This document shows, piece by piece, positions 52,509 to 60,211 of a stretch of 64,000 nt of DNA (the stretch's first letter is position 1; each line of letters begins with the position of its first letter). The notes under the pieces were generated by a model. The model was not told where the DNA came from. It saw only the letters and a list, made by a program, of their open reading frames with translations, and made no database searches. Both the position numbers and the translations under genes were made by a program. Source of the stretch: Akkermansiaceae bacterium UBA2381 (GTDB lineage: Bacteria > Verrucomicrobiota > Verrucomicrobiia > Verrucomicrobiales > DEV007); assembly GCA_002344215.1 (NCBI GenBank), contig DDSV01000054.1:1-64000 (forward strand). Reading direction: 5' to 3'.

Positions 52509-53243
52509 ATGACTTACGAAAGCGATGTTCTGAGAGACTGGTATCTCCTGTTCCATTACGGCTCACCCGCAGAGATTCTGCACGGGGCCGGTTTTGAGAC
52601 AGGAGGGCTTCCGGCGAGATGCCTGGAGTTCCCGGTAACCACGGTCGAAGCGGCCCAACAGAACTCGCCCATCGGACGGGCGCTCGACCTGGGATGTGCG
52701 GTGGGCCGATCCGCGTTCGAACTTTCCCGTTTTGCCGGCGAAGTGATCGGGATCGATTTTTCCGCCAGTTTTATTGAAGCCGCCGAATTGATCCGGAATG
52801 AGGGGCAATCGACTTATCGGCGATACGGGGAAATGCACCTGCCTGAGACTCTCGAGGCCCGCCGGCCCGGGGGAATCGACCCGGACCGGGTTTCGTTCGA
52901 AGTTGGCGATGCAATGTCCCTGCGGCATGACCTGGGGACTTTTGATCTCGTCCATGCGGCCAATCTTCTTTGCCGACTTCCCGAGCCTGAGCGCCTCCTC
53001 GCCCGGCTCCCGGAGCTGTTGAATCAGGGCGGGCGTCTCGTCGTCGCGACCCCGGCGACCTGGATGGACATCTACACTCCGCGAGCAAAGCAGCCGACCG
53101 GTCTGACGCTCGACTACCTGCACCAGCATCTCGACGGGAACTTCGAGCTTCTCACCGTCGCCGAGTTACCCTTTCTCATCCGCGAGCATCAGCGGAAGTT
53201 CCAACTGAGCACGTCACAGACGAGCGTCTGGGCAAGGCGGTGA
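52509..53243 (+). CDS. 4-Mercaptohistidine N1-methyltransferase-like protein (OvoA C-terminal family)
   Basis: A 244-residue SAM-dependent methyltransferase that matches the C-terminal domain of ovothiol synthase OvoA. Supporting stretches are YLLFHYGSPAEIL, ALDLGCAVGRSAFELSRFAGEVIGIDFS (motif I and the acidic end of strand 2) and FDLVHAANLLCRLPEP. In OvoA the domain methylates 4-mercaptohistidine at N1 after the sulfoxide-synthase step. Here it stands alone, with no FGE-sulfatase-like sulfoxide synthase gene in the window. The start at 52509 (MTYESDVLRD) is chosen over an upstream frame start. Confidence 0.82.
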   Translation: MTYESDVLRDWYLLFHYGSPAEILHGAGFETGGLPARCLEFPVTTVEAAQQNSPIGRALDLGCAVGRSAFELSRFAGEVIGIDFSASFIEAAELIRNEGQSTYRRYGEMHLPETLEARRPGGIDPDRVSFEVGDAMSLRHDLGTFDLVHAANLLCRLPEPERLLARLPELLNQGGRLVVATPATWMDIYTPRAKQPTGLTLDYLHQHLDGNFELLTVAELPFLIREHQRKFQLSTSQTSVWARR

Positions 53244-53271
53244 CTGCCGCCGGTTGCAATGAGGAGCGTGC

Positions 53272-54207
53272 GTGGTAGAAAGTAGGAACTTGGTCCCGTC
53301 CTTCATGTTCCCCATTTTCTACCGTCCGATTCCCGCTCTGTGCAGTCTTTTCATTATGCTGCCGTGCTCGACGGGCTTTTCCCAGACCGGAAGTCCCCTC
53401 CAACTTGTCCCGTGGAAGGACGATCTGTTCAAGGTTCCGGCCGTTATCGAGTCACGCCACGAAGGGGACTACCTGATTCTCGATTACCAGTCGGCCAGAG
53501 ACATTAACGGGAGGGACTCCGTTCCCGAGAAGAAGGCCAATCCGGATCGGGTCTCGACCGAAATTAATTCGCAGCAGACCGACACGAAGGTAAAAACGAA
53601 GTCCGGTGACATCCGGCATTTCGCCGTCGGGAGAACTCAGGGTGCCTCCATCATCGTCATTTACTTCCACGGGAAGGGCGGCAACCGGGCGCAAGGAGTC
53701 GACGACGGGACATTCGGAGGCAACTTCAATCGCTTGAAGAATCTCGTGGTCCAGAGCGGAGGGCTTTACCTCTCGCCTGATATCACCAACTTTAATGGCA
53801 AGAGTGCCAATCAGATCAGCGGACTGCTGCTCCATTATCTGGCCTCATCACCGAACGCCCCGGTCATTCTTGCCTGCGGGTCGGCCGGGGGCAGAATCTG
53901 CTATCAGCTGGCGAGGAAGGATGAACTCGTGCCGCATCTCGATGGCATTGTCTTTCTCGGATCCTTTCCCGACGGAGTCTTCACTGACTCCGCCGCGTGG
54001 CGGGCCCGTGTCCCGGTCTACATCGGTCACGGAAGCCGGGACTATGTTTCCTATGTTGAAAAGATGGAGGAACTCTATCGCCAGATCCGTGAGAAGAGCC
54101 CCGGCTACCCGGTGAAAATGGAGCGCTTCGAGAGCGGGACCCACGGGACCCCGATTCGGATGATCGACTGGCGCAAAACCATCAACTGGCAGCTCTCGGT
54201 CCGTTGA
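53272..54207 (+). CDS. Exported alpha/beta hydrolase-like protein
   Basis: A 311-residue protein of the alpha/beta hydrolase type. A hydrophobic stretch near residues 20-38 (PALCSLFIMLPCSTGFS) probably acts as a signal peptide behind a longer polar start. The oxyanion/HG-type segment is IIVIYFHGKGGN, the nucleophile elbow is ACGSAGGRI, and the His candidate is in GTHGTP; GHGSRDY precedes it. The GTG start at 53272 has an excellent GAGGAG five nt upstream; an ATG at 53305 is an alternative. The substrate is unknown. Confidence 0.72.
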   Translation: MVESRNLVPSFMFPIFYRPIPALCSLFIMLPCSTGFSQTGSPLQLVPWKDDLFKVPAVIESRHEGDYLILDYQSARDINGRDSVPEKKANPDRVSTEINSQQTDTKVKTKSGDIRHFAVGRTQGASIIVIYFHGKGGNRAQGVDDGTFGGNFNRLKNLVVQSGGLYLSPDITNFNGKSANQISGLLLHYLASSPNAPVILACGSAGGRICYQLARKDELVPHLDGIVFLGSFPDGVFTDSAAWRARVPVYIGHGSRDYVSYVEKMEELYRQIREKSPGYPVKMERFESGTHGTPIRMIDWRKTINWQLSVR

Positions 54208-54270
54208 TTCGCGGCTGATCAATTGACTCTGTGATGCGGCCCGCCATAATAAAGCCTACCGAAACTTGAG

Positions 54271-55080
54271 ATGAAATCAGTCCCCTTTCTCGTCTGCGCG
54301 CTCGCGGCATTTGCCATCCTTCAGGGTGTTCCCGCTTACGCCGTCAATGTCGCGGGAAGGGAGATCTCGAAGGAAAACTTCCGCGACATTCAGCGTGATC
54401 AGTTTTTCCACCGGACCGACAGCATTTTCAATATGCCCTTTTATCGGAAACATTTCGAAGGGGCGGACGGGAAGAAGTTTGTGCTCCAGTATCTGATTGA
54501 GACGGCAAAGATCTACAAGGTCTCGCCCGAGGCCGTCCTGGGAGCCTTCATGGGAGAGCATTCGATGAATCAGCGCACCCAGGCAAAACAGGCCGGGGAA
54601 AAGGGAATCAATTTTGTCGGGAAGAAGTTCGGCAGCTCGGGTGAGGCAGTCGTCAACGCGCTTAATGTCACTTTCCTTGGTTCTGCAGGCGCCGCCTCCT
54701 TCGGTCCCGGGCAGATCCAGCCTTTTATCGCCGTTGCGATGCAGGACGAGATTAAACGGATTCGCCCCGATGCGGCCGCGGACGAACTCGATAAATACAA
54801 CTGGAAGGGCGCGATCAACATCATCTGCGCCTACATGAACTACGCGGCGGTCCGATACGAGAAGGAGGGCTTCGACGTCCGGAATGATGCCCCGCTCATT
54901 GTGACTCTCTTTAATATCGGAGAACGCAGCAAGAGCTTCGAGAAGCGGGCCGCAGAGACGCGGGTCCTCGTCGATTCCGGCGAAAGGGAAGGGCCATGGC
55001 TCAATTATTTCGGATACTGGGTTCAGAAGAACCATAAGATCCTCACTGAGAAGGTCCAATCCGCTTACGAAACCGAGTAA
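54271..55080 (+). CDS. DUF1402-like exported protein with lysozyme-like fold
   Basis: A 269-residue protein with a signal peptide (MKSVPFLVCALAAFAILQGVPAYA). The mature part resembles DUF1402, known mainly from Rhizobiales: ETAKIYKVSPEAVLGAFMGEHSMN and SFGPGQIQPFIA look like a lytic-transglycosylase core, with E95 in GEHSMN as a possible catalytic acid, followed by YNWKGAINIICAYM and PLIVTLFNIGER. It may act on peptidoglycan, but this is inference. A 20-nt tandem repeat and a terminator lie downstream. Confidence 0.75.
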   Translation: MKSVPFLVCALAAFAILQGVPAYAVNVAGREISKENFRDIQRDQFFHRTDSIFNMPFYRKHFEGADGKKFVLQYLIETAKIYKVSPEAVLGAFMGEHSMNQRTQAKQAGEKGINFVGKKFGSSGEAVVNALNVTFLGSAGAASFGPGQIQPFIAVAMQDEIKRIRPDAAADELDKYNWKGAINIICAYMNYAAVRYEKEGFDVRNDAPLIVTLFNIGERSKSFEKRAAETRVLVDSGEREGPWLNYFGYWVQKNHKILTEKVQSAYETE

Positions 55081-55140
55081 GGGTCGGTCCTCGCGGATGG
55101 TCCGCAAAGGGCCCCTGCGGCGAACAAAGAGGCCGTGCGG

Positions 55141-55220
55141 CCGTAGTTCTGCTGTCGCAGTCGAAGTTCTGCTGTCGCTGCCGAAATTCTGCTGTCGCTG
55201 CCGAAGTTCTGCTGGCCGCA
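55141..55220. repeat. Four tandem copies of a 20-nt unit
   Basis: Four units in exact 20-nt register start at 55141, 55161, 55181 and 55201. Their common form is CCGAAGTTCTGCTGTCGCTG; the first unit ends CAG, the last contains GGCCGCA in place of GTCGCTG, and single substitutions occur elsewhere. The array lies between the convergent DUF1402-like and rpsR genes. Confidence 0.9.
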
Positions 55221-55255
55221 GCGGTACTCCAACAACCCTCTCAACGACCAAAAAA

Positions 55256-55286
55256 AACAGGGTTAGGCCATCGACCTAACCCTGTT
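55256..55286 (-). terminator. Intrinsic terminator for the rpsR operon
   Basis: AACAGGGTTAGG (55256-55267) pairs with CCTAACCCTGTT (55275-55286). On the minus strand the stem is followed by a U-run (the A8 stretch at about 55250-55257), so it ends transcription from rpsR. Confidence 0.9.
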
Positions 55287-55315
55287 CGGGGAAATTGATA
55301 TTCCGATGAGATCCC

Positions 55316-55552
55316 TTACATCAGGTTCAGAGCGCGGGCGCGCTTGATCTCACGTGTGATGCGGCGGTGAAGCTTGGCCGAAACACCGGTGGTGCGTCTG
55401 GCGTAGATCTTGCCGGAATCGGTGGTGAAGTTCCGGAGGAACTCGGGATTGAGGTAATTTACTTTATCCGGGGGGATATCGAAGCGACGACGCGGCATGC
55501 GACGGTTCGATTTGCGTAAATTAATGGCTCTCTGTTCTGTTTTCGGGCCCAT
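55316..55552 (-). CDS. rpsR: 30S ribosomal protein S18
   Basis: A 78-residue ribosomal protein of the small-subunit platform. The S18 pattern is clear: FDIPPDKVNYLNPEFLRNFTTDSGKI and RRTTGVSAKLHRRITREIKRARALNLM. It lies 42 nt downstream of rpmG on the minus strand and is followed by a strong terminator. The usual partners rpsF, ssb and rplI are not adjacent here. Confidence 0.97.
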   Translation of the reverse strand: MGPKTEQRAINLRKSNRRMPRRRFDIPPDKVNYLNPEFLRNFTTDSGKIYARRTTGVSAKLHRRITREIKRARALNLM

Positions 55553-55594
55553 GGCGCTTGAATAAAATGTTGGCTCGGAGAAATCGACGGCTGA

Positions 55595-55768
55595 TCAGCG
55601 CTTTTCGCGGTGAAGGGTCCGGCGCTTGAGGTAGGGATTGAATTTAACCTTCTCGAGACGCCCCGGGGTGCGAAGGCTCTTTTTGTTACGCGTGGTCACG
55701 TAGATAGACGGGCGACCGCCTTCTGCTTTGGCCTCGGTGCATTCAAGAACGATGACGTCTCTGGACAT
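55595..55768 (-). CDS. rpmG: 50S ribosomal protein L33
   Basis: A 57-residue large-subunit ribosomal protein: it begins MSRDVIVLECTEAKAEGGRP and ends LKRRTLHREKR, with the L33-typical SIYVTTRNKKS and KFNPYLKRR. Only one Cys is present, so the zinc-ribbon form is not conserved and it belongs to the C-minus type. It lies between the DksA-like gene and rpsR, all on the minus strand. Confidence 0.95.
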   Translation of the reverse strand: MSRDVIVLECTEAKAEGGRPSIYVTTRNKKSLRTPGRLEKVKFNPYLKRRTLHREKR

Positions 55769-55844
55769 GGGATAAAAATTTTAAAGGGTGTTTCGCGAGG
55801 AGGGGGATTGTAAATCACTTCCCCGGAATCTCAACTGATAATTT

Positions 55845-56942
55845 TTAATCCTCTTCGTCGTCCGATGGCTTGGAGACTTCCTTCTCCTCAAGTCCGAAGA
55901 GCGAAGTCACGGGAGCACGGTGGTTTCCGGTGGTCTGCTCCTGATCCAGCTTCTCCTGGTATTCGACGGTGCAACGGGCAAAAGGCATGGCCTCAAGGCG
56001 AGCCTGGGGGATGACCTCGCCTGATCCCTGACAAATTCCATACTCTCCGGTATCAATGCGGACGATGGCCTCGTCGATCTCGTAAAGCGCGTTCTGCTCC
56101 TGGGAGAGAATGTTCAGCGCAAAGTCGCGATCATAGGCATCACTGCCCGCATCCGCCTGGTGCATTCCGAAGGCGGAGGATTCGGAGCCCTCGTCACCAC
56201 GGCCCAGCGAGTCGCGAGCGACCCCTGACATCTGATCGACGAGGGTGTCGCGAAGATCGAGGAGTTTCTGACGCTGGGTCTTGAGGAATGCCGGGGAAAG
56301 CTTCTTCGCTTTTTCCTTGCTGTGGTTGGTGTTAAGAACCGGACCGGGGTGTGTCAGGTGGGCAAAGACCGGACGGCGTTTGATCGTGAATCGCTTCTTG
56401 AGAGGCGTCTTGATCGGTGGTGCAGCCGGGGATTTCGAAGCTGTCTTCGAGCTCTCCGCTTTGGGTGCAGGGGCTTCCTTTTTGGGAGCGGGTTTTTCAA
56501 CGACGACCGGAGGTTTCGGTTCGGTCTGCTTTTCAGGAGTCGCTTTGGGAGTCGATTTTTTTGGAGTCACAACCTTTTTGGTAACTGGTTTCTTAATGGA
56601 AATTGGTTTCTTCGGAACCGGCTGAGCCTTTTTTGCGGGGACCTTCGGGGCCGGTGTCTTTTTCACCGGAGCCTTGGCGACCGGTGCCGTCTTTTTTACG
56701 GCTTTCTTTGCAGGAGCCGGCTTAGTCGCGGGCTTTTTGGCAGTTGCCTTCTTCACAGGGGCCGCTTTGGTCGCTGGTTTTTTTGCCGGGGCCTTTTTTG
56801 CGACCGCTTTCTTAACCGGCTTAACCGGCGCATTTTTCGCCGGGGGTGCTTTCGCGGCGGCTCCTTTCACGGGAGCGGGTTTCTTCTTCGAGGCAATTGC
56901 CTTCTTCGAGACGACTTTCTTCGTAGCAGCTTTCTTGGCCAT
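55845..56942 (-). CDS. DksA/TraR-like protein with histone-H1-like Lys/Ala/Pro-rich N-terminus
   Basis: A 365-residue protein in two parts. Residues 1-190 are a repetitive Lys/Ala/Pro tract (KKAPAKKPATKAAPVKKAT and similar) of histone-H1 type. Residues 215-365 form a DksA/TraR-like domain: LLDLRDTLVDQMSGVARDS, ALYEIDEAIVRIDTGEYGIC and a zinc-finger remnant. The finger has CQGS and CTVE where CxxC pairs are expected, so only the first Cys of each pair is present and zinc binding is doubtful. The C-terminus is acidic (SKPSDDEED). It may bind both DNA and RNA polymerase. It lies upstream of rpmG and is preceded by a promoter-like site. Confidence 0.88.
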   Translation of the reverse strand: MAKKAATKKVVSKKAIASKKKPAPVKGAAAKAPPAKNAPVKPVKKAVAKKAPAKKPATKAAPVKKATAKKPATKPAPAKKAVKKTAPVAKAPVKKTPAPKVPAKKAQPVPKKPISIKKPVTKKVVTPKKSTPKATPEKQTEPKPPVVVEKPAPKKEAPAPKAESSKTASKSPAAPPIKTPLKKRFTIKRRPVFAHLTHPGPVLNTNHSKEKAKKLSPAFLKTQRQKLLDLRDTLVDQMSGVARDSLGRGDEGSESSAFGMHQADAGSDAYDRDFALNILSQEQNALYEIDEAIVRIDTGEYGICQGSGEVIPQARLEAMPFARCTVEYQEKLDQEQTTGNHRAPVTSLFGLEEKEVSKPSDDEED

Positions 56943-57004
56943 AAATAGAGGCGACGAACGGATTGTTGACGGAGTTGGCCCGAGGGCCCCGAATGAGAGC
57001 GCAA

Positions 57005-57033
57005 TTTGTAAGTCAGAGGGGGGGGACTAGCAA
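57005..57033 (-). promoter_or_regulatory. Promoter candidate of the DksA-like gene, with 8-G run in the spacer
   Basis: On the minus strand, TTGCTA (57033-57028) and TACAAA (57010-57005) are separated by 17 nt, giving a start about 55 nt before the coding sequence. Within the spacer is a run of eight consecutive G on the plus strand (57018-57025), so slippage would alter the spacing. Each box matches four of six consensus bases. Confidence 0.4.
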
Positions 57034-57229
57034 GGAGAATTGACTATTTTAACCACAGGAAATCATTAGTTCTCCCATCGGTTTTAGCCGCTAATCCCGC
57101 CTTGCGTGTCAGGCGGTGATCCCCCGGGCTGACCCATTCCGGAAAGTCCGGGTCGCTCGCTGAGTGTCTGCCGCCCCACTGGCCGATACTGGCCGATCCC
57201 TGAAAAATCCCGCGGAACCGGATCTGGCG

Positions 57230-57535
57230 CTACTGCAGCTCGGGGAGCACCTTGGCGACCCGCTCCTTGAGCTCCTTGCCAGGCTTGAATTTCACCACGG
57301 CACGGGCCGGAATCGGCACTGCCGCATCGGGCTTATTCGGATTCCGCCCGATTTTTGGTCTGGTTTTGGTGACCTGAAAGGCTCCGAAGTTGCGCAAAAC
57401 CACATCATCATTGGATGAGAGGCGGGAAGTGACTTCTTCGATAAAACATTGAACAACGTTGAATACCTCCTGCTGAGTTAATCCGGTCTCGTTGCTGATT
57501 CGGATCACAAGATCCCGTTTGGTAATGGTGGCCAT
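57230..57535 (-). CDS. HU/IHF family DNA-binding protein
   Basis: A 101-residue nucleoid-associated protein. ITKRDLVIRISNETGLTQQEVFNVVQCFIEEVTSRL forms the N-terminal helices, DDVVLRNFGAF the start of the beta sheet, and RNPNKPDAAVPIPARAVVKFKPGKELK the DNA-binding arm with its conserved RNP and Pro. It bends DNA as a dimer. The ATG at 57535 is chosen over a frame start at 57583, which has no domain support. It shares its strand with the DksA-like, rpmG and rpsR genes. Confidence 0.95.
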   Translation of the reverse strand: MATITKRDLVIRISNETGLTQQEVFNVVQCFIEEVTSRLSSNDDVVLRNFGAFQVTKTRPKIGRNPNKPDAAVPIPARAVVKFKPGKELKERVAKVLPELQ

Positions 57536-57564
57536 GGACTTTAAAACTTCTATCTTAGTGCTTG

Positions 57565-57594
57565 ATAATGTGGGAGTAATCAAATATTTGGCAA
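57565..57594 (-). promoter_or_regulatory. Promoter candidate of the HU/IHF gene
   Basis: On the minus strand, TTGCCA (57594-57589) and CATTAT (57570-57565) with an 18-nt spacer. A transcript would start about 25 nt before the ATG. Both boxes are only moderate matches. Confidence 0.35.
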
Positions 57595-57795
57595 TCTAAT
57601 CTTTGCTTTTTCGGGCGGGTTTGCACGTGACGATACCGCCCCGATCCGCGCTGCCTCCTTTGGTCTACCATTCAGCCGGTTTCATGCCGAGCGACTCCAT
57701 TATGTTCAATTAATTGGGATTTTTGCCTGGTTTTGAATGGCGGCAGGTGAATGCTCTTCCCTATTCGGGATGACGGTTGTAGGTCTTTTTCAAAC

Positions 57796-58863
57796 ATGGC
57801 GGGGAAACCAGATCAAGTAAGTCGGGTATTGCCGGGCGCTTTGGAAACGCGCAGGGCCTTTCAGAGTGCGTTAATGGACTGGTTTCGGGCTGAGGGGCGG
57901 GATTACCCCTGGCGAAATAACGCTGATCCCTACGCCGTCTTTGTTTCGGAGGCGATGTTACAGCAGACCCAGATTGCGACGGTGCTGGGGAAGGGATATT
58001 TCTCGCGGTGGATGAGGGCCTTCCCGACCTGGGAAGCCCTTGCGGCAGCGGAAGAAACAGAAATTCTCAAAGAATGGGAGGGACTCGGTTATTACAACCG
58101 GGCGAGGAATCTTCAGAAAGCGGCAAAGCGGGTGACCGAAGAATTCGGCGGGCGGCTGCCGGAGGACCTTGAGACGATCCTTTCCCTTCCCGGAGTCGGG
58201 CGCTACACCGCCGGAGCGGTTCTTAGTTTCGCCTTTAACCGGAGGGCTCCAATCGTTGATGGGAATGTTGTCCGTGTCTTTTCCCGACTGATCTCATACA
58301 GCGAGCCGGTGGATACGACCGGAGCAGCCCGCCTTTTCTGGGGGCTGGCCGACGACCTGACTCCCGGTGATGAGCCCCGCATCTACAATTCGGCCATCAT
58401 GGAACTCGGGCAGCGCATTTGCCTTCGCTCCTCCCCGGAATGTGGAATCTGTCCGGTTCAGGTATGGTGTCTTGCTCATTCTCAGGGAGCTGTAGAGGCA
58501 ATTCCTCAGAAAAAACGAAGGGCTGAGACCCTCCTTCGCGAGGAGCGGGTTCTCTTTTCGCTCCGTGAGGGCCGGATTTTCCTTTGTCCTGAGACCGGAA
58601 GCCGGAGGAAAGGCCTCTGGCGCCTTCCGGAGATCTCCGGGGCAGCCTCGGAAGATCTCGTCGAGGTTCTCCGGTTTGATTACCCAATTACCCGTTATCG
58701 AGTCACCCTGATTGTCTTCATCAACGAGGGGGCTTCAAGCTCCTTCGAAAAGGAGATAAGCGAAGGGGGCTGGTTTGCAGCAGGCGAGGGTGAAATGCTC
58801 CCTCCGCTGGGGTCGCCCTACCGTAAAGTGCTCAGAATGATGTTGCTTCGCGGGATGATTTGA
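57796..58863 (+). CDS. mutY: A/G-specific adenine glycosylase
   Basis: DNA-repair enzyme removing adenine opposite 8-oxoguanine. The 355-residue protein shows YPWRNNADPYAVFVSEAMLQQTQI, the helix-hairpin-helix LPGVGRYTAGAVLSFAF, the catalytic Asp in VDGNVVRV, and a Fe-S loop with C-x6-C-x2-C-x5-C spacing (CLRSSPECGICPVQVWC). The C-terminal NUDIX-like domain (FSLREGRIFLCPE, LWRLPEI) recognises 8-oxoG. The ATG at 57796 is used. Confidence 0.95.
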   Translation: MAGKPDQVSRVLPGALETRRAFQSALMDWFRAEGRDYPWRNNADPYAVFVSEAMLQQTQIATVLGKGYFSRWMRAFPTWEALAAAEETEILKEWEGLGYYNRARNLQKAAKRVTEEFGGRLPEDLETILSLPGVGRYTAGAVLSFAFNRRAPIVDGNVVRVFSRLISYSEPVDTTGAARLFWGLADDLTPGDEPRIYNSAIMELGQRICLRSSPECGICPVQVWCLAHSQGAVEAIPQKKRRAETLLREERVLFSLREGRIFLCPETGSRRKGLWRLPEISGAASEDLVEVLRFDYPITRYRVTLIVFINEGASSSFEKEISEGGWFAAGEGEMLPPLGSPYRKVLRMMLLRGMI

Positions 58864-59042
58864 CCTGAAAGGCTAATTTTATGGTGACAAGAAGGGGATA
58901 ATCAGCTAGTTCAATCATCTTTTTGACACTTTTTTTTAATTGTGACCGATCAGCGAGATTTTGGAGTTGTTTTTGAGAACTCTGATCGCTACTTTGGAAT
59001 TTCGAAACACGTCGCTAATCCTTTAAATTAACGAACAGACCC

Positions 59043-60170
59043 ATGTGGAAGGTATTGCTAGTCATCGCATCTGTAGTGCTCGCGGGAACCGCGTTCCTTA
59101 GCTACAGTAACATGGGGGCCGTCAAACAAAAGATTGCCGAAATGGAGGTCCAGAAGACCACGCTCGAGGAGCGCACGGGTTCACTGGCCAAGACCAACGA
59201 GGAGATTGCTCAATTCGAGCAGGCCATTCAGGTTCTCAAAGATGAGACGGCGACACTCGAGACCACCAAGGTTGACCTGGAGACCAAGCTGCTTGAAGCC
59301 CAGGCAAACCAGAAGGCTCAGGAAGCGAATCTGGCTACAGCGAAGACGGACCTCGAAAAGGCGAAAATCCTGATTCAGGACGTGGTGGCGGTCGAGGCGA
59401 TCCAGAAGGAGATGCTTCAGGTCCGGACTCAGAACGAAGAGGCGGAAATCGAACTGACGCAGCTTGAGGGGGCCGTGGCTTCCGCGAAGGTCGAGCGTGA
59501 TCGTCTTGAGAAAGTTTCAGCCGAGCTTGCCGCACTTAGAGTGGATCAGGAAGCCGGGGTGATTCGCGGAGACTTCCAGTCGCAAATCAAAAAAGCATTC
59601 AATCAGTGGGGATTTGTGGTCGTTGCGGGTGGTTACGATCAGGGCGTCGTAAACCGCGCCCAGCTGGATGTCTATCGTCGCGGTCAGCCGATCTGCCGCC
59701 TGCTGGTGACATCGGTTGAGTCCGACCAGACAGTGGCGGATATCGTTCCAGGTTCTCTTGCTCCCGGCCAGAAAGTCCAGGTTGGTGACACCGTGGTCAA
59801 AACCGTAAGTGTGCAGACTCCTGCCGCGGTGCCTGCTGGAGCTGGCGGAGCGGCTGCTCCTCCTGCGCCAACCGGAACTGCCCCTGTCGATCCGGCTGCG
59901 CCGGCAGCGCCTGCTGCCGCTGACCCGTTTGGTGGTGCGGCGATGGACCCGGCCGCCGCGCCCGCCCCTGATCCGTTTGGCGGTGGTGGCATGGCCCCGG
60001 CCCCGGCGGCTGCGCCAGATCCTTTTGGCTCACCTGCGCCGGCCCCTGCTCCTGCTCCGGATCCGTTCGGTGCTCCGCCTGCAGGTGCCGCTCCTGCGGG
60101 AACGCCCGCACCCGCGCCCGGAACCCCAGCAGCCCCTCCCGCAGGGACAGCCCCCAATCCTTTCCAGTGA
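59043..60170 (+). CDS. Membrane-anchored coiled-coil protein with beta domain and Pro/Ala-rich tail
   Basis: A 375-residue protein: a membrane anchor (residues 3-20, KVLLVIASVVLAGTAFLS), a long coiled coil (about 25-170), a small beta domain (about 178-258; WGFVVVAGGYDQGVVNRAQ, ICRLLVTSVES, GQKVQVGDTVV) and a Pro/Ala-rich tail with at least five DPFG repeats (residues 270-375). The beta domain closely resembles that of the next gene, so the two are paralogues. It probably projects into the periplasm; the function is unknown. The repeats are typical of flexible linkers or protein-binding tails. Confidence 0.82.
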   Translation: MWKVLLVIASVVLAGTAFLSYSNMGAVKQKIAEMEVQKTTLEERTGSLAKTNEEIAQFEQAIQVLKDETATLETTKVDLETKLLEAQANQKAQEANLATAKTDLEKAKILIQDVVAVEAIQKEMLQVRTQNEEAEIELTQLEGAVASAKVERDRLEKVSAELAALRVDQEAGVIRGDFQSQIKKAFNQWGFVVVAGGYDQGVVNRAQLDVYRRGQPICRLLVTSVESDQTVADIVPGSLAPGQKVQVGDTVVKTVSVQTPAAVPAGAGGAAAPPAPTGTAPVDPAAPAAPAAADPFGGAAMDPAAAPAPDPFGGGGMAPAPAAAPDPFGSPAPAPAPAPDPFGAPPAGAAPAGTPAPAPGTPAAPPAGTAPNPFQ

Positions 60171-60211
60171 AGCTCCAGGCGATTAAACACGAGATTCAAT
60201 AGTAAGTAAGA

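Noticed and set aside
55141..55220. CRISPR array
   Set aside because: The 20-nt units are directly adjacent with no unique spacers, and there are no cas genes.
56281..56948. Plus-strand Gly/Phe/Leu-rich frames opposite the DksA-like gene
   Set aside because: They result from the reverse complement of its Lys/Ala/Pro repeats.
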